Shown piece by piece: positions 10,113 through 20,826 of a DNA stretch of 40,045 nt (position 1 is the stretch's first letter; each line of letters starts with the position of its first letter). The notes under the pieces are model-generated. The model did not search any database, was not told the DNA's origin, and saw nothing but the letters and a program-made list of their open reading frames with translations. A program made the position numbers and the translations under genes. The DNA lies in assembly GCA_019693395.1 (NCBI GenBank), contig JAAMXP010001258.1, forward strand, positions 8,230 to 48,274, written 5' to 3'. The stretch comes from Ettlia oleoabundans (Eukaryota; Chlorophyta; Chlorophyceae; Chlamydomonadales).

Positions 10113-13100
10113 CTACTGGTTGGACACCATGCTCTCCGCCTCCGCCACAAACCCGTCGCCGCTCCACTCATCATCCTTGGCCAGCCCCACCCGGGCTTTC
10201 TTCTTGGCCTCCACTGCCTCGCGCTGCATGCGCACCAGCTCGTGGTGGGTGGTGAAGTAGGGCAGCGAGGCGCCGCGGAAGTCCTCAATCGAGCCAAAGT
10301 TATGCTGCTCCATGAAAGCCTGCATTGGGCAGCAGGAAATGAGCACAGAGAAACGGTGAGGCGCTGTGGGCATGTATGGGTGTCTCGTGGACCAAAGAGG
10401 TTGGCGGAAAGGCATGCAAGTGGGGCGTGCCAGGCAAGGCGAAAGTAGTCCATGCGCAACTGTCAACAGGGGGCGAGGCATGTTGCCAATGCAAATCTGC
10501 CTAGGAGCATGGATCGTCCAATGCAAGGAGCACTGAGCGCCCCACGGTCACACCTGCAGGCCGCCACAAAGCTTTTTGACAAGCGGATAGCCATACAGCA
10601 TGACGCCGGTGCACACCTGCGGATACAGCGTCACAGGGAGTGAGGAGGTTGGAAGCTAGGACACAGAAGGGGCGGTGAATGGTGGGGGGCCCGCTGCCCA
10701 TGCCCTTCCCGCGTGCCCTGTGCATTCTGACAAGCCAGGCGGGCAGTCCCACCGCAACACTACGAGAGCTACTCATTCAACAATCTGAACTTGCAGACCT
10801 CCACCCATCTTCCTCCTTTTCTTTCCTCCTTCTCTTTCACCAACGCCACACCTGCACTGTGTTGGAGCCCAGCAGGACGAACTCGGCGGCATCCCGCCCC
10901 GTGTTGACGCCCCCCAGCCCGCTCAGGCTGGCTCCAGAGTTGGGGAAGTCCCGGCGGATCATCTGAGCGATGGACATGCACTTGGCCAGGGCAATGGGCT
11001 TAACAGCACGGCTGGAGTAGCCGCCTGGGGTGGAGTGGCCCTCCACTGCACGCAGGCAACAGGCGCGTCGAGTGGTTTAAGAGGCGCTGGAGTTTGTGCA
11101 GTGGCAGCTGAAGAACGTGCCGTGCAGCCAGCTGGGTCAAAACACCGCACTAAGCCAGCATGGCTGTGTGCCAAGGAACAACGGCCCTGGCCCCCCATGT
11201 TGCCGCACCATGCCCTGCAACCCTCTGGAGTGCAACTGGTGCGGCTGGTGCTTCTTGTCAGCCGGCGACTTTGAGTCTGGCTGTTGCCTCACCGCAGGGC
11301 TCTGGGCGCAGTGTGTCCAGGTTGATGCCCATGACAGAAGTGATGGTGTTGATGGCGGCAATGCCCTCACAACCCGCAGCCAGCGCTGTGCGAGCCGGCA
11401 TGCTGATGTCTGCAGAGCACAGGCAAGCATTGATGAGATGGGGTGGGGGGGGTGGGGGGAGGGATGGGGTGGGGTGGGGGGTGACGTGAGGTGGGAAGGG
11501 CGGTTTACCCAAAGAGCAGCAGTAACCACAGCAATAAGGCACTAGCGTGGCCCGGCAGTGATGCCAGCTGCCCCCACGGCAGTTCAATTGCGGCATGTTA
11601 TGCAAACTATTGCGCTTTGCGACGGGCAGCCAGTGTTGCTGGAAGCTGATGCCCCCCAAACAGCCTGCACCCGGCTGCACCAGCCATTGAGCGTGCCAAT
11701 CTTACACCCCGCACACCCACCGGTGACATTTGGCGTCATCTTGGCCCACACAGGAATGGTGGATTTTGCGTTGATCCAGCTGCACACCTCCTGAAGGATC
11801 TCACAGTCCTGCTTCCAAGAGAAAGGCAACCAAGCAGCCAAGACATACATATGATAACGGTGTGTGGCTTGCTCAGGCAGCCACCAGGACCTGATGGCAG
11901 AACAGCCGGGTATGAGGGCTGGCGAAATCAAGCCCCGGATGTGCTACAATCGACATGTCGGCTAGTATTGTTGTGCAGCCTTTGCTGCCAGCCAGCAACC
12001 GCACCTCATGCTGGCCACCCACCTGCCCCATTGCCATACCCATCTTGCGCTCCGGCATGCCGTGCGGGCAGCTGAAGTTGATCTCAAATGCATCAACACC
12101 TGCTTCCTGGCACCGCTCAATCAGCTCCTCCCACTGCATCATTGGCGCTCAAATTTTAACAGCAACCAAGCAGACAGATGCAATGGGATCCCAGAAAACA
12201 GACAGCATTAGTGGAATTGTTGAATCCAACAAATTCTGGATTCAAGAGATGGAGCAGCTCTGCCTAGCCGCAGCTCCGGATGTAACACTGTCATTTGGTA
12301 GGCGTCACACAATCGCAGCGACATGGGATGCATAGCAGCTTGAACTTGCTGGTAATTGATATGCCAGCTACTGCTTGCCAGCAATGCTGCCACAACTCTA
12401 CACTCCCCGCCTTGCCCTGCACCCCCTCCGCCTGTTGGCTCACCGCCGGCTTGTCATACTCCTCCATGATGCTGGCGATGAGCACTCGGTCAGGGAACTC
12501 TTGCTTCAACTGCTTGAACTCCTTCAGCATGACCTCCAGTGGCCTATCGCTGATGAGCTCGATGTTCTCCCACCCAATCACCTCTTTGCTGTCGCTGCTC
12601 TTCATCTTCGCATAGCTGCAGGTGTCGGATACACGTGTGAGCGTTGCATGGCAAGGGGGGCGACACGGAATGGTGATGCGGCAGGCAGGTTGTACAGCTT
12701 GCCCTGTGCATGCCACAAGGTGCAGGTGATTGCGATACACTTTTATCGATAGCGGTAGAGAGGCGGTAGAGAGGTGGCGCAGAGATATGGTTACGGAATA
12801 CACCCGGCCCGCATGGACATTCAATGTGAAAGTACATGCTGGGTAAAACAGATGGACACCTGGCAGTGACGCAGTGCCAGATGATGGCAAGGGCCATGGT
12901 GCCAGATGGTGGCAGGCGTGTACAGTATGCGCACCGTGGCGTGACGTTCACGACCTTGGAGCTGTCCAGGCTGACGGTCTTGGCAATCACCGCCCCCCAC
13001 CCCTCCTCAAACGCTTTCTTCATCACCGCATAGTTGGTGCCCGGCGGCCCCGATCCGATGACAAAAGGGTTGGGCAGCTTCAGCCCGTTAACCTCCACTG

Positions 13101-13643
13101 CCAAGCTGGTACCAGAGGTGACCGCACCGTTGACCTGTAGCCAAAGCGTGCGGGCAGTATAGACGGTGGGAGGAGTCATGAATGCTGCGGCGTGCGACAC
13201 GCTGGAGGAAGGTTTGCACCGCAGAACCAGCAAGGCATGCACAGGACGGCTGACTCATGGAAGGGCCGTTGACTAGCTGGACCATTACAAAGCAAACAGC
13301 CTCTGGTAGTACCATATTGATATCAAGTGCAACACGCACGGATAAGCCTGGCAGTGTAGCAGCGGCAGCAACAGCAGGGGTGGGGTGGCGGTGTGCAGTG
13401 TGCAGACTTACCAGCTCCACCGCAGGCTCCTTCGCTAACACATCGTCTTGCCGGGCCCAAACCACAAGATTGAATTGCCGGCAACGCCGCGGGCGGACTG
13501 CAAGCAGTGAAGAGACGCTTGTGAGTTGAGGGGGTGATCCGAGCGCCCGTCCGCTGTCGGAGGGTGCCGCCACCTTGCGGACCTTGTCTAGCAGCCGTCC
13601 ACGGCCCTGAGGCGGGCGTCCTAAGACTAGCAGCGGACTGCAT
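10113..13643 (-). CDS. PYD1: Dihydropyrimidine dehydrogenase (NADP+), plant type
   Basis: Catalyses the first step of uracil and thymine breakdown, using NADPH, in plastids of plants. Exons, in order: 13643-13574, 13497-13412, 13134-12935, 12615-12444, 12133-12023, 11808-11721, 11409-11293, 11045-10852, 10616-10554, 10319-10113. Phases agree, giving 435 residues against 426 in Arabidopsis PYD1. Nearly the whole enzyme matches: [43 protein letters not shown] with catalytic Cys198, [29 protein letters not shown] and the ending SMVSNQ. The first 60 or so residues are Ser/Ala/Arg rich and look like a plastid transit peptide. The short first exon is required because the longer open frame has no ATG; its donor could also be at 13583, also in frame. 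It lacks the flavin, NADPH and multi-Fe-S N-terminal half of animal DPD, as is usual in plants. Confidence 0.94.
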
Positions 13644-14012
13644 TGCCGCAAAGCCGGGAAGCCCCAAGCCGAGCCGATCGAGAGTTGCTGCTGTCAAGTG
13701 GAACAGCAAGTAGGTTCACAAATCACGATGGAAGGACAACCGGCAACATATGTTGGCAATGGGGCCAGGCCAGGCTGATGTCAACAGGTGGCGGTGGGGT
13801 CTTCGCTGGCGGCGCTGCGCCCCTCGACCCTCTTGAGAGCCAGAGTGGCTGTCCAAAGCGAGGCGTTCAACCACGCCATAGGCATGCAGACAAGGTGTTT
13901 AGGAGGTGATTGACAAGAATAATGTTGAATAATGCTGAAGTACAATTTGATGAGGATATGATTAAATGGCGCAATGCACAGGTTTGGCAAACGCAGCAAC
14001 GGTGGAGAGTGC
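13644..14012. other. intergenic region, phosphatase 3' end / PYD1 promoter
   Basis: These 369 bp should hold the 3' UTR of the phosphatase gene and the promoter of PYD1, both on the minus strand. I see no TGTAA for the phosphatase and no TATA box. No additional gene is supported. Confidence 0.4.
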
Positions 14013-14976
14013 TCAGCTGCGCAGGTCAAAACCCAAGTGGGCCAAATCATTGACACGCAGGATGTGCCAGCTGCCATCACCTCCTCTGCTGCCAGGCAAG
14101 AATCCCAGTTCTGTAATTGAAGTGTTGCCCATTGCAATGTTGCGGGTCATCGTTGGTAGCGAGCCCAGCAGATGCCGCAGCAAACATTTCATTGCCATGC
14201 CATGGCTGACGACCACAGCAGGTGCTTCAGGGGTCAGCCGCGGCAGCACCACCTCCTTGAGATAGCACACCATGCGCTCCTCCACCTGCCGCTGGCTTTC
14301 GCCCCCAGGCGCCGCAAAATTCCAGCCCAGCCCCTGCACCATGTGGCACAACGCGTCAAGGCAGGATACATGCCCTGCTGCTGCCGGCTGCAAGCCAACA
14401 GAACAGCTGCCCACAAAGTGGCCCAAGGTAGCCCTCTCTTAGCTAATCTCCAGTGCCAGGCTAATTTCCCTCACCCAGGGGTCAGCAGCAAACTGTGCTG
14501 TGAGCTCAGGTGTGTAGCACTCGTGACGTACCGCCCCCTCCCACTCCCCCTGATCCAGCTCCAGCAGCTGCTCCGACTTGACAAGCTCTGACTCGTTTAC
14601 CTACGTCCAGCGGCACATCGGACATTGATGGTCGGTTTAGTGCGAAGCAGCTGCAATCTGCACCGCCTGCACGAACTTGGAAAGCAGGCCAGCGAGAGGC
14701 GTCACCTCGTCTGCCAGCCGCTCTGCTCACCTCTAGTGCCGCCATAACAGCTTTGACTGTGTCAACTGCCCTGACAGCTGTGGAGCTGAAGAATTGAATG
14801 TTTTGCAGCCGCGTGCCAGATGCTGCAAAGGCCGTTCGCAAGTGGGCTCCCAACGCACGCGCCTGCTGCTCTCCCAGAGCAGTCAGCGGCGAGTGGTTGG
14901 TGCGGCCTCCAATCTTCTCTGCGACGTGCAGGTTCATTTCACATTGTGCGTGGCGGATGAGGAAGATCTTTAGCAT
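14013..14976 (-). CDS. Histidine phosphatase superfamily protein (phosphoglycerate mutase-like)
   Basis: A cofactor-independent-looking small phosphatase of the branch that transfers phosphate through a histidine; the substrate is not predictable. Exons: 14976-14731, 14600-14475, 14387-14013, all phase 0, giving 248 residues. The catalytic set is complete: LIRHAQ with His9, FSSTAVRAVDT with Arg69, DQGEWEG with Glu103 and VVVSHGMAM with His186. APGGESQRQVEER is the conserved loop before the last motif. The third exon start is chosen from the acceptor TTGCAG at 14388-14393 because it keeps phase; the exact boundary is less sure than the rest. No transit peptide is seen: the catalytic RHA lies at residues 8-10. 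Divergent from the MATE gene across 429 bp. Confidence 0.86.
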
Positions 14977-15405
14977 GCTGGCGTTGCTTGCTGGAGTATG
15001 CTTTCTTTAAGTGCTTGAGGCCGCGAGGCACAGGGGCGGCGGCGGTGACAGCGACAGCTTGTAACAGCAGGAGCAAAGGCGCTCTTTACCACGACCGTAG
15101 CACAAGCGTATAAATATTAGACTAGTGCAGGCATGTGACGCCTATAGAGCGCGCAGAAGTCGGCGAGAATGAGTGTAGCTCAAGTCGCAACGCGAGCGGA
15201 ATGAGCGGCAGGTTAAATTCGTGGTATGATAAAGAGTTCACTCCAGTGCTTCTGTTATGAATAGCAGTGCTCTGCTTCTGAAAGTTTCACCAGGTGGCGC
15301 CACGTCAAGTTAGATGCCGAAGAGGCCACAAGTGAGCAAGGGCTGGATTGCATAGTGCGCTGATATGCCGTTAGCCAGGCCGACAAGAGCGCAGGCGGCA
15401 CCCAG
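14977..15405. promoter_or_regulatory. divergent promoter region, phosphatase / MATE
   Basis: 429 bp separate two outward start codons. TATAAATA at 15109-15116 is a good TATA box in the plus direction, which would place MATE transcription near 15140 with a 5' UTR of about 265 bp. Its reverse complement (TATTTATA) could serve the phosphatase. No ORF here is supported. Confidence 0.45.
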
Positions 15406-18295
15406 ATGGCAAAGCCTGGCGACTCAACTTTGTCCTCCCCTGTCCCGTTCGACGAGTCTCAGCCGCTTCTCACCTCCCGACTCTCCCTGGAGGAAGGCGT
15501 CCGGCATGAGGAGGCCACATCAGCCGATGCAGCAGACATTGCGCAGGACGGCGGCAAGACCTTGCACGGCGGGTGTCCAAGTGCCGGCGCCTTTGCCCAG
15601 GTATGCTCGTTGCCATGCCCGTAGTACTGTTGCTGGAACCAAGCAGCGCCACTGCCAATGTAGTGGTGCAGTATAAGTGCCCTATTATTCCTGATGCCTG
15701 TTATGCCGAGTTGATGCTGACGCCCATTGATTCAGATCCCCACTGCAACAGGAAATGGTCGAGCAGGGCCGCATGGTTGGACCGCTTGTGCTCAACCTGG
15801 TCGCTAACTATTCACTAAACATAGGTCAGTGACTGTTACTGCCCTTGAAAAGCAGGTGTGCTTGTGTGCTTGACCCAGTTTTATGAGTCTCCCTGCTGCA
15901 CAACTGTCATCACCAACATGTGCGGCAGGAGCTTCCCATCCTCGGTGCAACCCTCACTGTGTCACACCCTGCCTGCAGTTTGTCTGTCGTTTGTGGGCAA
16001 GCTGGGAGACACCCAGCAGCTGGCGGCAGCAGCGCTGGGCACCTCGCTGTCTGCGATGGCCGGCAAGATTCCGCTTATGGGTACGTGCGCTCGCAGATCG
16101 TTGTCTGGGTTGACACCGTCGGCCGCCATCCCCAATGTAAAGTAAGAGACAACCAAGGCATTGTTCTGATTGTAATGCAGTTCACTGCCCGTTTTATCAT
16201 GTACTGCCCACTGACTATATTCCTTCATCACCTCCTTTTGTAGGTATGTCTGGTGCGGTTGACACCCTGGCTGCGCAGTCGGTTGGGGCAGGCCAGCCTG
16301 TGGGCATCATTCTACAGCGCGCCGTGCTTTTCCTGATGCTGCACTGCGTCCCCATTGCCGCTATGTTCCTCCTGGTTCCGCTGCTGCTGGCAGCGCTGGG
16401 TCAGCCTGCTGAGATGTGCGTGCTTGTGAGGGCATACCTTCTTGCCCTGCTCCCCACCCTGTTCATCGATGCCGTTGCCAGGTGAGGAAGGGGCGGTGGG
16501 TTTCCTGATTTCCGTCATTGCTGTGAACTTTCAGCGTGCAAGTGAGCTTTGCAATGCCAGCAGCACGACCTGCAGTTGCCTCAAATGCGGCCGGCCTGGC
16601 AGGCCCCCAACTAAGCATATCCTGCACGTGTGCTGCAGACCCCTGAACCGCATCCTCGTTGCGCAGCGCATCACCCAGCCACAAATGACTGTGGGGCTGC
16701 TGGTGGCGGTGCAACACATGGCGGCCTGTTACCTCCTCATTCACAGGACTGGGCTGGGCTTCCTTGGTGCCGCCGTGGCCCTCAGCTGGTCAAACCTGCT
16801 GTCTCTGGTGCTGCTGGCAGCGTACGTGGCGGTGGCAGGGCTAGGAGAGCGCGTGTGGGGGCGGCCCAGCTGGGAGGCACTGGCTAAGTGGCACCAGTTT
16901 GCAGGCCTGGCATACGCATCGGCAGGCAAGAACAGCTGGCTGCTGCTGGGCTCAGGAGGAAGTTGTCCTTGAGCACCGAATCTTGCCTCTGTTCTTCGTA
17001 ATGCGCTCTCGCTCTTCTACCCAAACACCATCAGTCACGCTTGCAGTACAGTCCTCCCTCTCTCACCCCTGTAGCCATGAAGTGTGTGGAGTCGTGGAGC
17101 TTTTCTGTGATGAATGTGCTGGCTGGATGGCTGCCTGGTGCTGCCCAGTCTGTGGCCGCCATCTCAGTGGCATTCAACCTCTACGGTGCGCTCTGCTGTG
17201 CCCGTCCGCTGTGCCCACTGGCACCACAACTTGTGACAGCGAAGGTGGACGAGTGTACAATGAGGCTGTGTGTGGCTTCCTTCATGGACTGCCCGTATCA
17301 ATGCAGTGGTGAACTAGCCAGCCTTATTTGCACAAGATTGTAAGTATCTGATTTGCCATCTTTTTATGTTACATTTTCCACAGGGGTCCTGTTCATGGTA
17401 TTCGTGGCCTTTGGCCTGTCTGCCAGCACCCGCGTCGGGAATGCACTGGGCGCTGGCAGCGCAGAGGGAGCTCGACTGGCAGCCCTGTCAAGCGCCGTTG
17501 CTGCGCCGCTGATCTGGGTGGTGGTGGCGGTGGTGCTGACCTGGCCTGTCACACAAAACCTGCTGCTCAGCCTGTTCACCACGGGCACCGACGAGCTGCT
17601 GCTGCAGCGCATGCGCTCCCTGCTGTACCTGGTGGTGCGTGCTGCACATCGGCAGTGAAGCAGGGGAGGGGGATGAAACTGGGACATGCCATGATTGCCC
17701 CGGATGGTTTGTTCACTTTGGCACGTTTGTTCACTTTCAGCAAGGTGCTGGTTTGTGGGTGCAGGTGCTGCTGGAGCTGTTTGACGGCGCACAGACCATC
17801 TTGTCCGGCATCATTGCGGGTGTGGGCAAGCAGAAGCGCGGGTCAGCCATCAACGTGGTGGCCTACTGGGCGGTTGCGGTGAGTGGGATAAAGGATAAAA
17901 AGCACTTGATAAAGCCGCCCAGAAACAGACAGCGGCCCAGGTGCAGGCAGGAGGGCATGCTGGAGAGGCAGGAGAAGGATGCATGGCTGTGACAGTCAGC
18001 TGATGCCGTACCACCGGGTGCCAGCCTCCCACAGGTCTTGCACCATGTGCTGCCCTGGGCCAAGTCTCTGCCTTCAGCTGCCAACCCAGCTCTGCCTCTG
18101 TTGCCACTCGTGCAGGTGCCTGTGGCAATCCTTCTGGGCTTCTACTTCAAGCTGGGTGTTCAGGGTCTGTACGGCGGCATGGTGCTGGGGCCCTTAATCC
18201 AATCGGCGGCATACACCTCACTAATACTGAAGCTGAGTTGGCAGGAGGAGGCACAGCTGGCACGCCAGAGAGCAGCGGCGGCCTCAGCGCCATAA
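15406..18295 (+). CDS. MATE family multidrug/metabolite efflux transporter
   Basis: Membrane antiporter that exports organic cations, metabolites or xenobiotics using a proton or sodium gradient. Exons: 15406-15600, 15752-15824, 15979-16080, 16244-16481, 16639-16925, 17075-17185, 17384-17634, 17765-17878, 18116-18295. Phases agree, giving 516 residues, normal for eukaryotic MATE proteins. The first 65 residues are a polar, acidic cytosolic tail (SQPLLTSRLSLEEG). The rest is a series of hydrophobic helices with family landmarks: FVGKLGDTQQLAAAALG, GMSGAVDTLAAQSVGAGQ, YLLALLPTLFIDAVAR, ESWSFSVMNVLAGWLPG, SASTRVGNALGAG, and GVGKQKRGSAINVVAYW. These last are strong plant-type MATE signatures. The fifth intron starts with GC. 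The transported substrate cannot be told from sequence. Confidence 0.93.
16926..17074 (+). other. GC-AG intron in the MATE gene
   Basis: The exon ends GCATCGGCAG and the intron starts GCAAGA; the acceptor is CTGTAG before CCATGAAG. No GT donor in the neighbourhood joins in phase to the conserved ESWSF helix. Confidence 0.7.
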
Positions 18296-18448
18296 TGCCC
18301 TGCATGAGTATTTTTTGTGCATATGGCTTCTTAACATCTGTTGTACCGATTTTTGGTTGAATTTGCATCCCAACACTTCCCAGCACCACCCACTCGCGTC
18401 CGACCGCATTGCAGGCCGGCCAGTTTCTGCTATACACTCACAGTTGCC

Positions 18449-18453
18449 TTACA
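18449..18453 (-). terminator. TGTAA poly(A) signal, hydrolase gene
   Basis: Minus-strand TGTAA, 126 bp after the hydrolase stop. It lies inside the inferred 3' UTR of the convergent MATE gene. Confidence 0.4.
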
Positions 18454-18549
18454 AAACACCCAACAACTGCTCAGCTTTTGCCAGTCACAACAGCGCTACA
18501 GATTGCAACCAAGTAGTGGTACACAACTTCTTCGAGCACAACAGACATA

Positions 18550-18554
18550 TGTAA
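18550..18554 (+). terminator. TGTAA poly(A) signal, MATE gene
   Basis: First TGTAA on this strand after the MATE stop, 255 bp downstream and only 25 bp before the stop codon of the convergent hydrolase gene. Confidence 0.4.
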
Positions 18555-18578
18555 ACGGGCTTCAAGCCGGATGCAACC

Positions 18579-20321
18579 TCAGCCTCCTGCCAGAATCTCT
18601 GCAATTAGCTCCCGGCCCCGCAACACCGCAATGGTGGCATGACCCTCTCCCTCCAGCAGCTGAAGTGTGCTGCCCGGGATGTTGTCTGCATACCACTTGC
18701 CGTGTGATGCAGGCACGCTGTAGTCCAGGGTGCCATGCCAGATGCCAACCCTGTAATACAGTAGACAGCAACCCACATCAGCAGCTGGTGAGGCGTGGAT
18801 GGGGCACCAGACATGCCACCGAGTGCACAGGCCGAAGGCATGGGCAGAAGTTCGTGGAAAGACAACAGGCTAGACCATGTTGAAGGCAATTTGCGCTCTG
18901 CCACCTGTAACAAGGTGCCGCTGCCAGGGCTCACTTGCAATTAATCTTGCCCAAGTCGACGCCCATCCAGCGTGAGGCCAACACCTGGTAGTCATGCAAC
19001 ACGCCGCCCACACCCTGCTGATAGGCACCTTGTGCCAGCTGCAACACCAAGTCAGCAACCTCTGGCCGAGTTGTCAGAACCTCCTTGTCGGGTGGACCCA
19101 CATCCTTGACAACCTCCTCAATAAACTTGTGTGGCTTGTGCTGCAAACATGAAAGAATGACGTCGACACCAAAAGGGGCATGCATGACAGCAGCATTGGT
19201 GCCAGGAGTGCGCACTGCCAAGTGAGTAGGTGAGGTGCATCACCCAAAGTTATGTCAGGCAGCTTCCAACTGCTGATTCGCAGGCTGGCTCTTCAAGCCA
19301 GATCGTTGTCGTTAACCCACCCAGACCACCCGCACTCACATCTACCATGTACTTGCCCAAGCGGTGCAACACCCACGCCAAAGGCCACATGCGCCACTGA
19401 AGCAGTGACACGGTTGTCCTGTCAAAGCCTTTTGGCAGGGTGGTCAACAGAGCGCCATCTAATGGGCCCAGCGGTGCGACCAAGTGCAGCTGGGCCACAC
19501 GGGCTGGGTCCAGCGCTGCGGCTGCCGCCGCGGCGTACGGCCCGCCGCCGCTCTCACCGACCAAAGCCACTTGCTTCAAACCCAGGCTCTCTACGAGGAA
19601 TCCCAGATCGGCGGAAAACGACATCAGGCTCATGTTAGGGTGTGGGGACGACTCGCCAATGCCAGGCCTGTCCACAGATATGACGGCCACACCCGCCTCG
19701 GCTGCTGCGCTGTGTAGGCTGGCCGCCTCACATGCCGAGGATGGCACACCGTGCAGGAAGATCAAGACTGCACGAGCCTGCGTCAAGTCCTGTTGACCAT
19801 AAGTGAGGTAGGACAGGCGACGCCCATCTGCCTCGAGGATGATGTGGCCTCGGTGGGGCTGGGCTGCAAGCCCTGCTGCAGCGAGGCTGAGAGCCAGCTG
19901 CCCCTCGTTTTGGGGCACAACATTAGACTCGACTCCCATATCGGCAGCTACACGGAGGGTTGGCAGACAATAAAGAGAGGGATGGGATGTAACAATGGCA
20001 AGTGTGATACCACAAGATGCCGCGGCAGCTGTTTGGGCGGCCGGCAGCTGGGCTGTGCCAAGTAACCTGCGGCTGACAGTAAAGTCGGCTTTGGGAGCAC
20101 TTATGCGGTGGAACAACGCTGCGTTCGAAGGCCGCTACGCACAGAGGAGAGGGAGCGCGCACGCGTGTTGGCAAAGTGGGGGTGGGTGCACCCGCGACGA
20201 AACACAACTTCACCTGTAGCACCTTGAAACGCAAACCCTCCGGTATTGGAGCACGCGGGACCCGCCCAGTCCCCCATCTTACTGGGTGTCGGGTCCAGAT
20301 CTCTTCAGGTTGCTCCATCAC
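18579..20321 (-). CDS. Alpha/beta hydrolase fold protein
   Basis: Serine hydrolase of unknown substrate. Exons: 20321-20214, 20134-19340, 19140-18935, 18750-18579, in phase, giving 426 residues. The fold is clear: FLHGVPSS (oxyanion loop, residues 163-170), SVDRPGIGES strand, nucleophile elbow GESGG with Ser231, WHGTLDYSVP with Asp379 as the likely acid, and EGEGHATI with His407. About 130 residues precede the core. The 5' end is the weak point. Exon 1 begins at the ATG at 20321 (MMEQPEEIW), and the acceptor at 20135-20136 follows a good pyrimidine tract. The catalytic core could instead start at the internal Met102. A further 63-bp in-frame intron (donor GTATCA, acceptor GTGTAG just before that Met) is possible. 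The extension may be an organelle-targeting region. Confidence 0.82.
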
Positions 20322-20826
20322 TTCGATGCAGTACTGGTACCTTCACCGGGAAACCAACTGTACAAATCTGTAGCCAAAGATAAGGGCAACGGCAGCACTG
20401 CTCTTCATCAACATGCACAATCCTGGGCTTTCAGTTCTTTCCAAGCATGTTCCAGTAGGCTTTAAATCCGCCACCTCCCAACGGCTGGTTGTTGCAAGTT
20501 CCAATGCGGTTAGCAGTCGTTGAACACCAACAAGCTGAAGCAAGCAGGTCAAACTTTTGACCATTGGGTCTAACCTTCTGCGGTGCCTCCTCGATTGGTA
20601 GCAGTACGGAGGCACAGCAGCTAAAGAAAGAAGGTGCAGTGCTGTGCAGCAACCACGGGCTCCAAGTCCCATGAGCAGCGAATAAAGAAGCAGAAGCAGC
20701 AAAGACATATATAAGAAAGATCTGTTCAATAGACAATGAGGAAAGATGCATGGCTTGCATATCAAAGGGGAAGGTAAGCTAAGCTCTTCTCCCCGTAAGG
20801 GTGGCACTACCAGCCTGGCTGCTACG
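20322..20826. other. intergenic region, GT31 3' end / hydrolase promoter
   Basis: 505 bp between two minus-strand genes. CATATATAAG near 20706-20715 gives a TATATA element, but it is about 390 bp from the hydrolase start and unassigned. No TGTAA for the GT31 gene is seen. No gene is supported. Confidence 0.35.
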
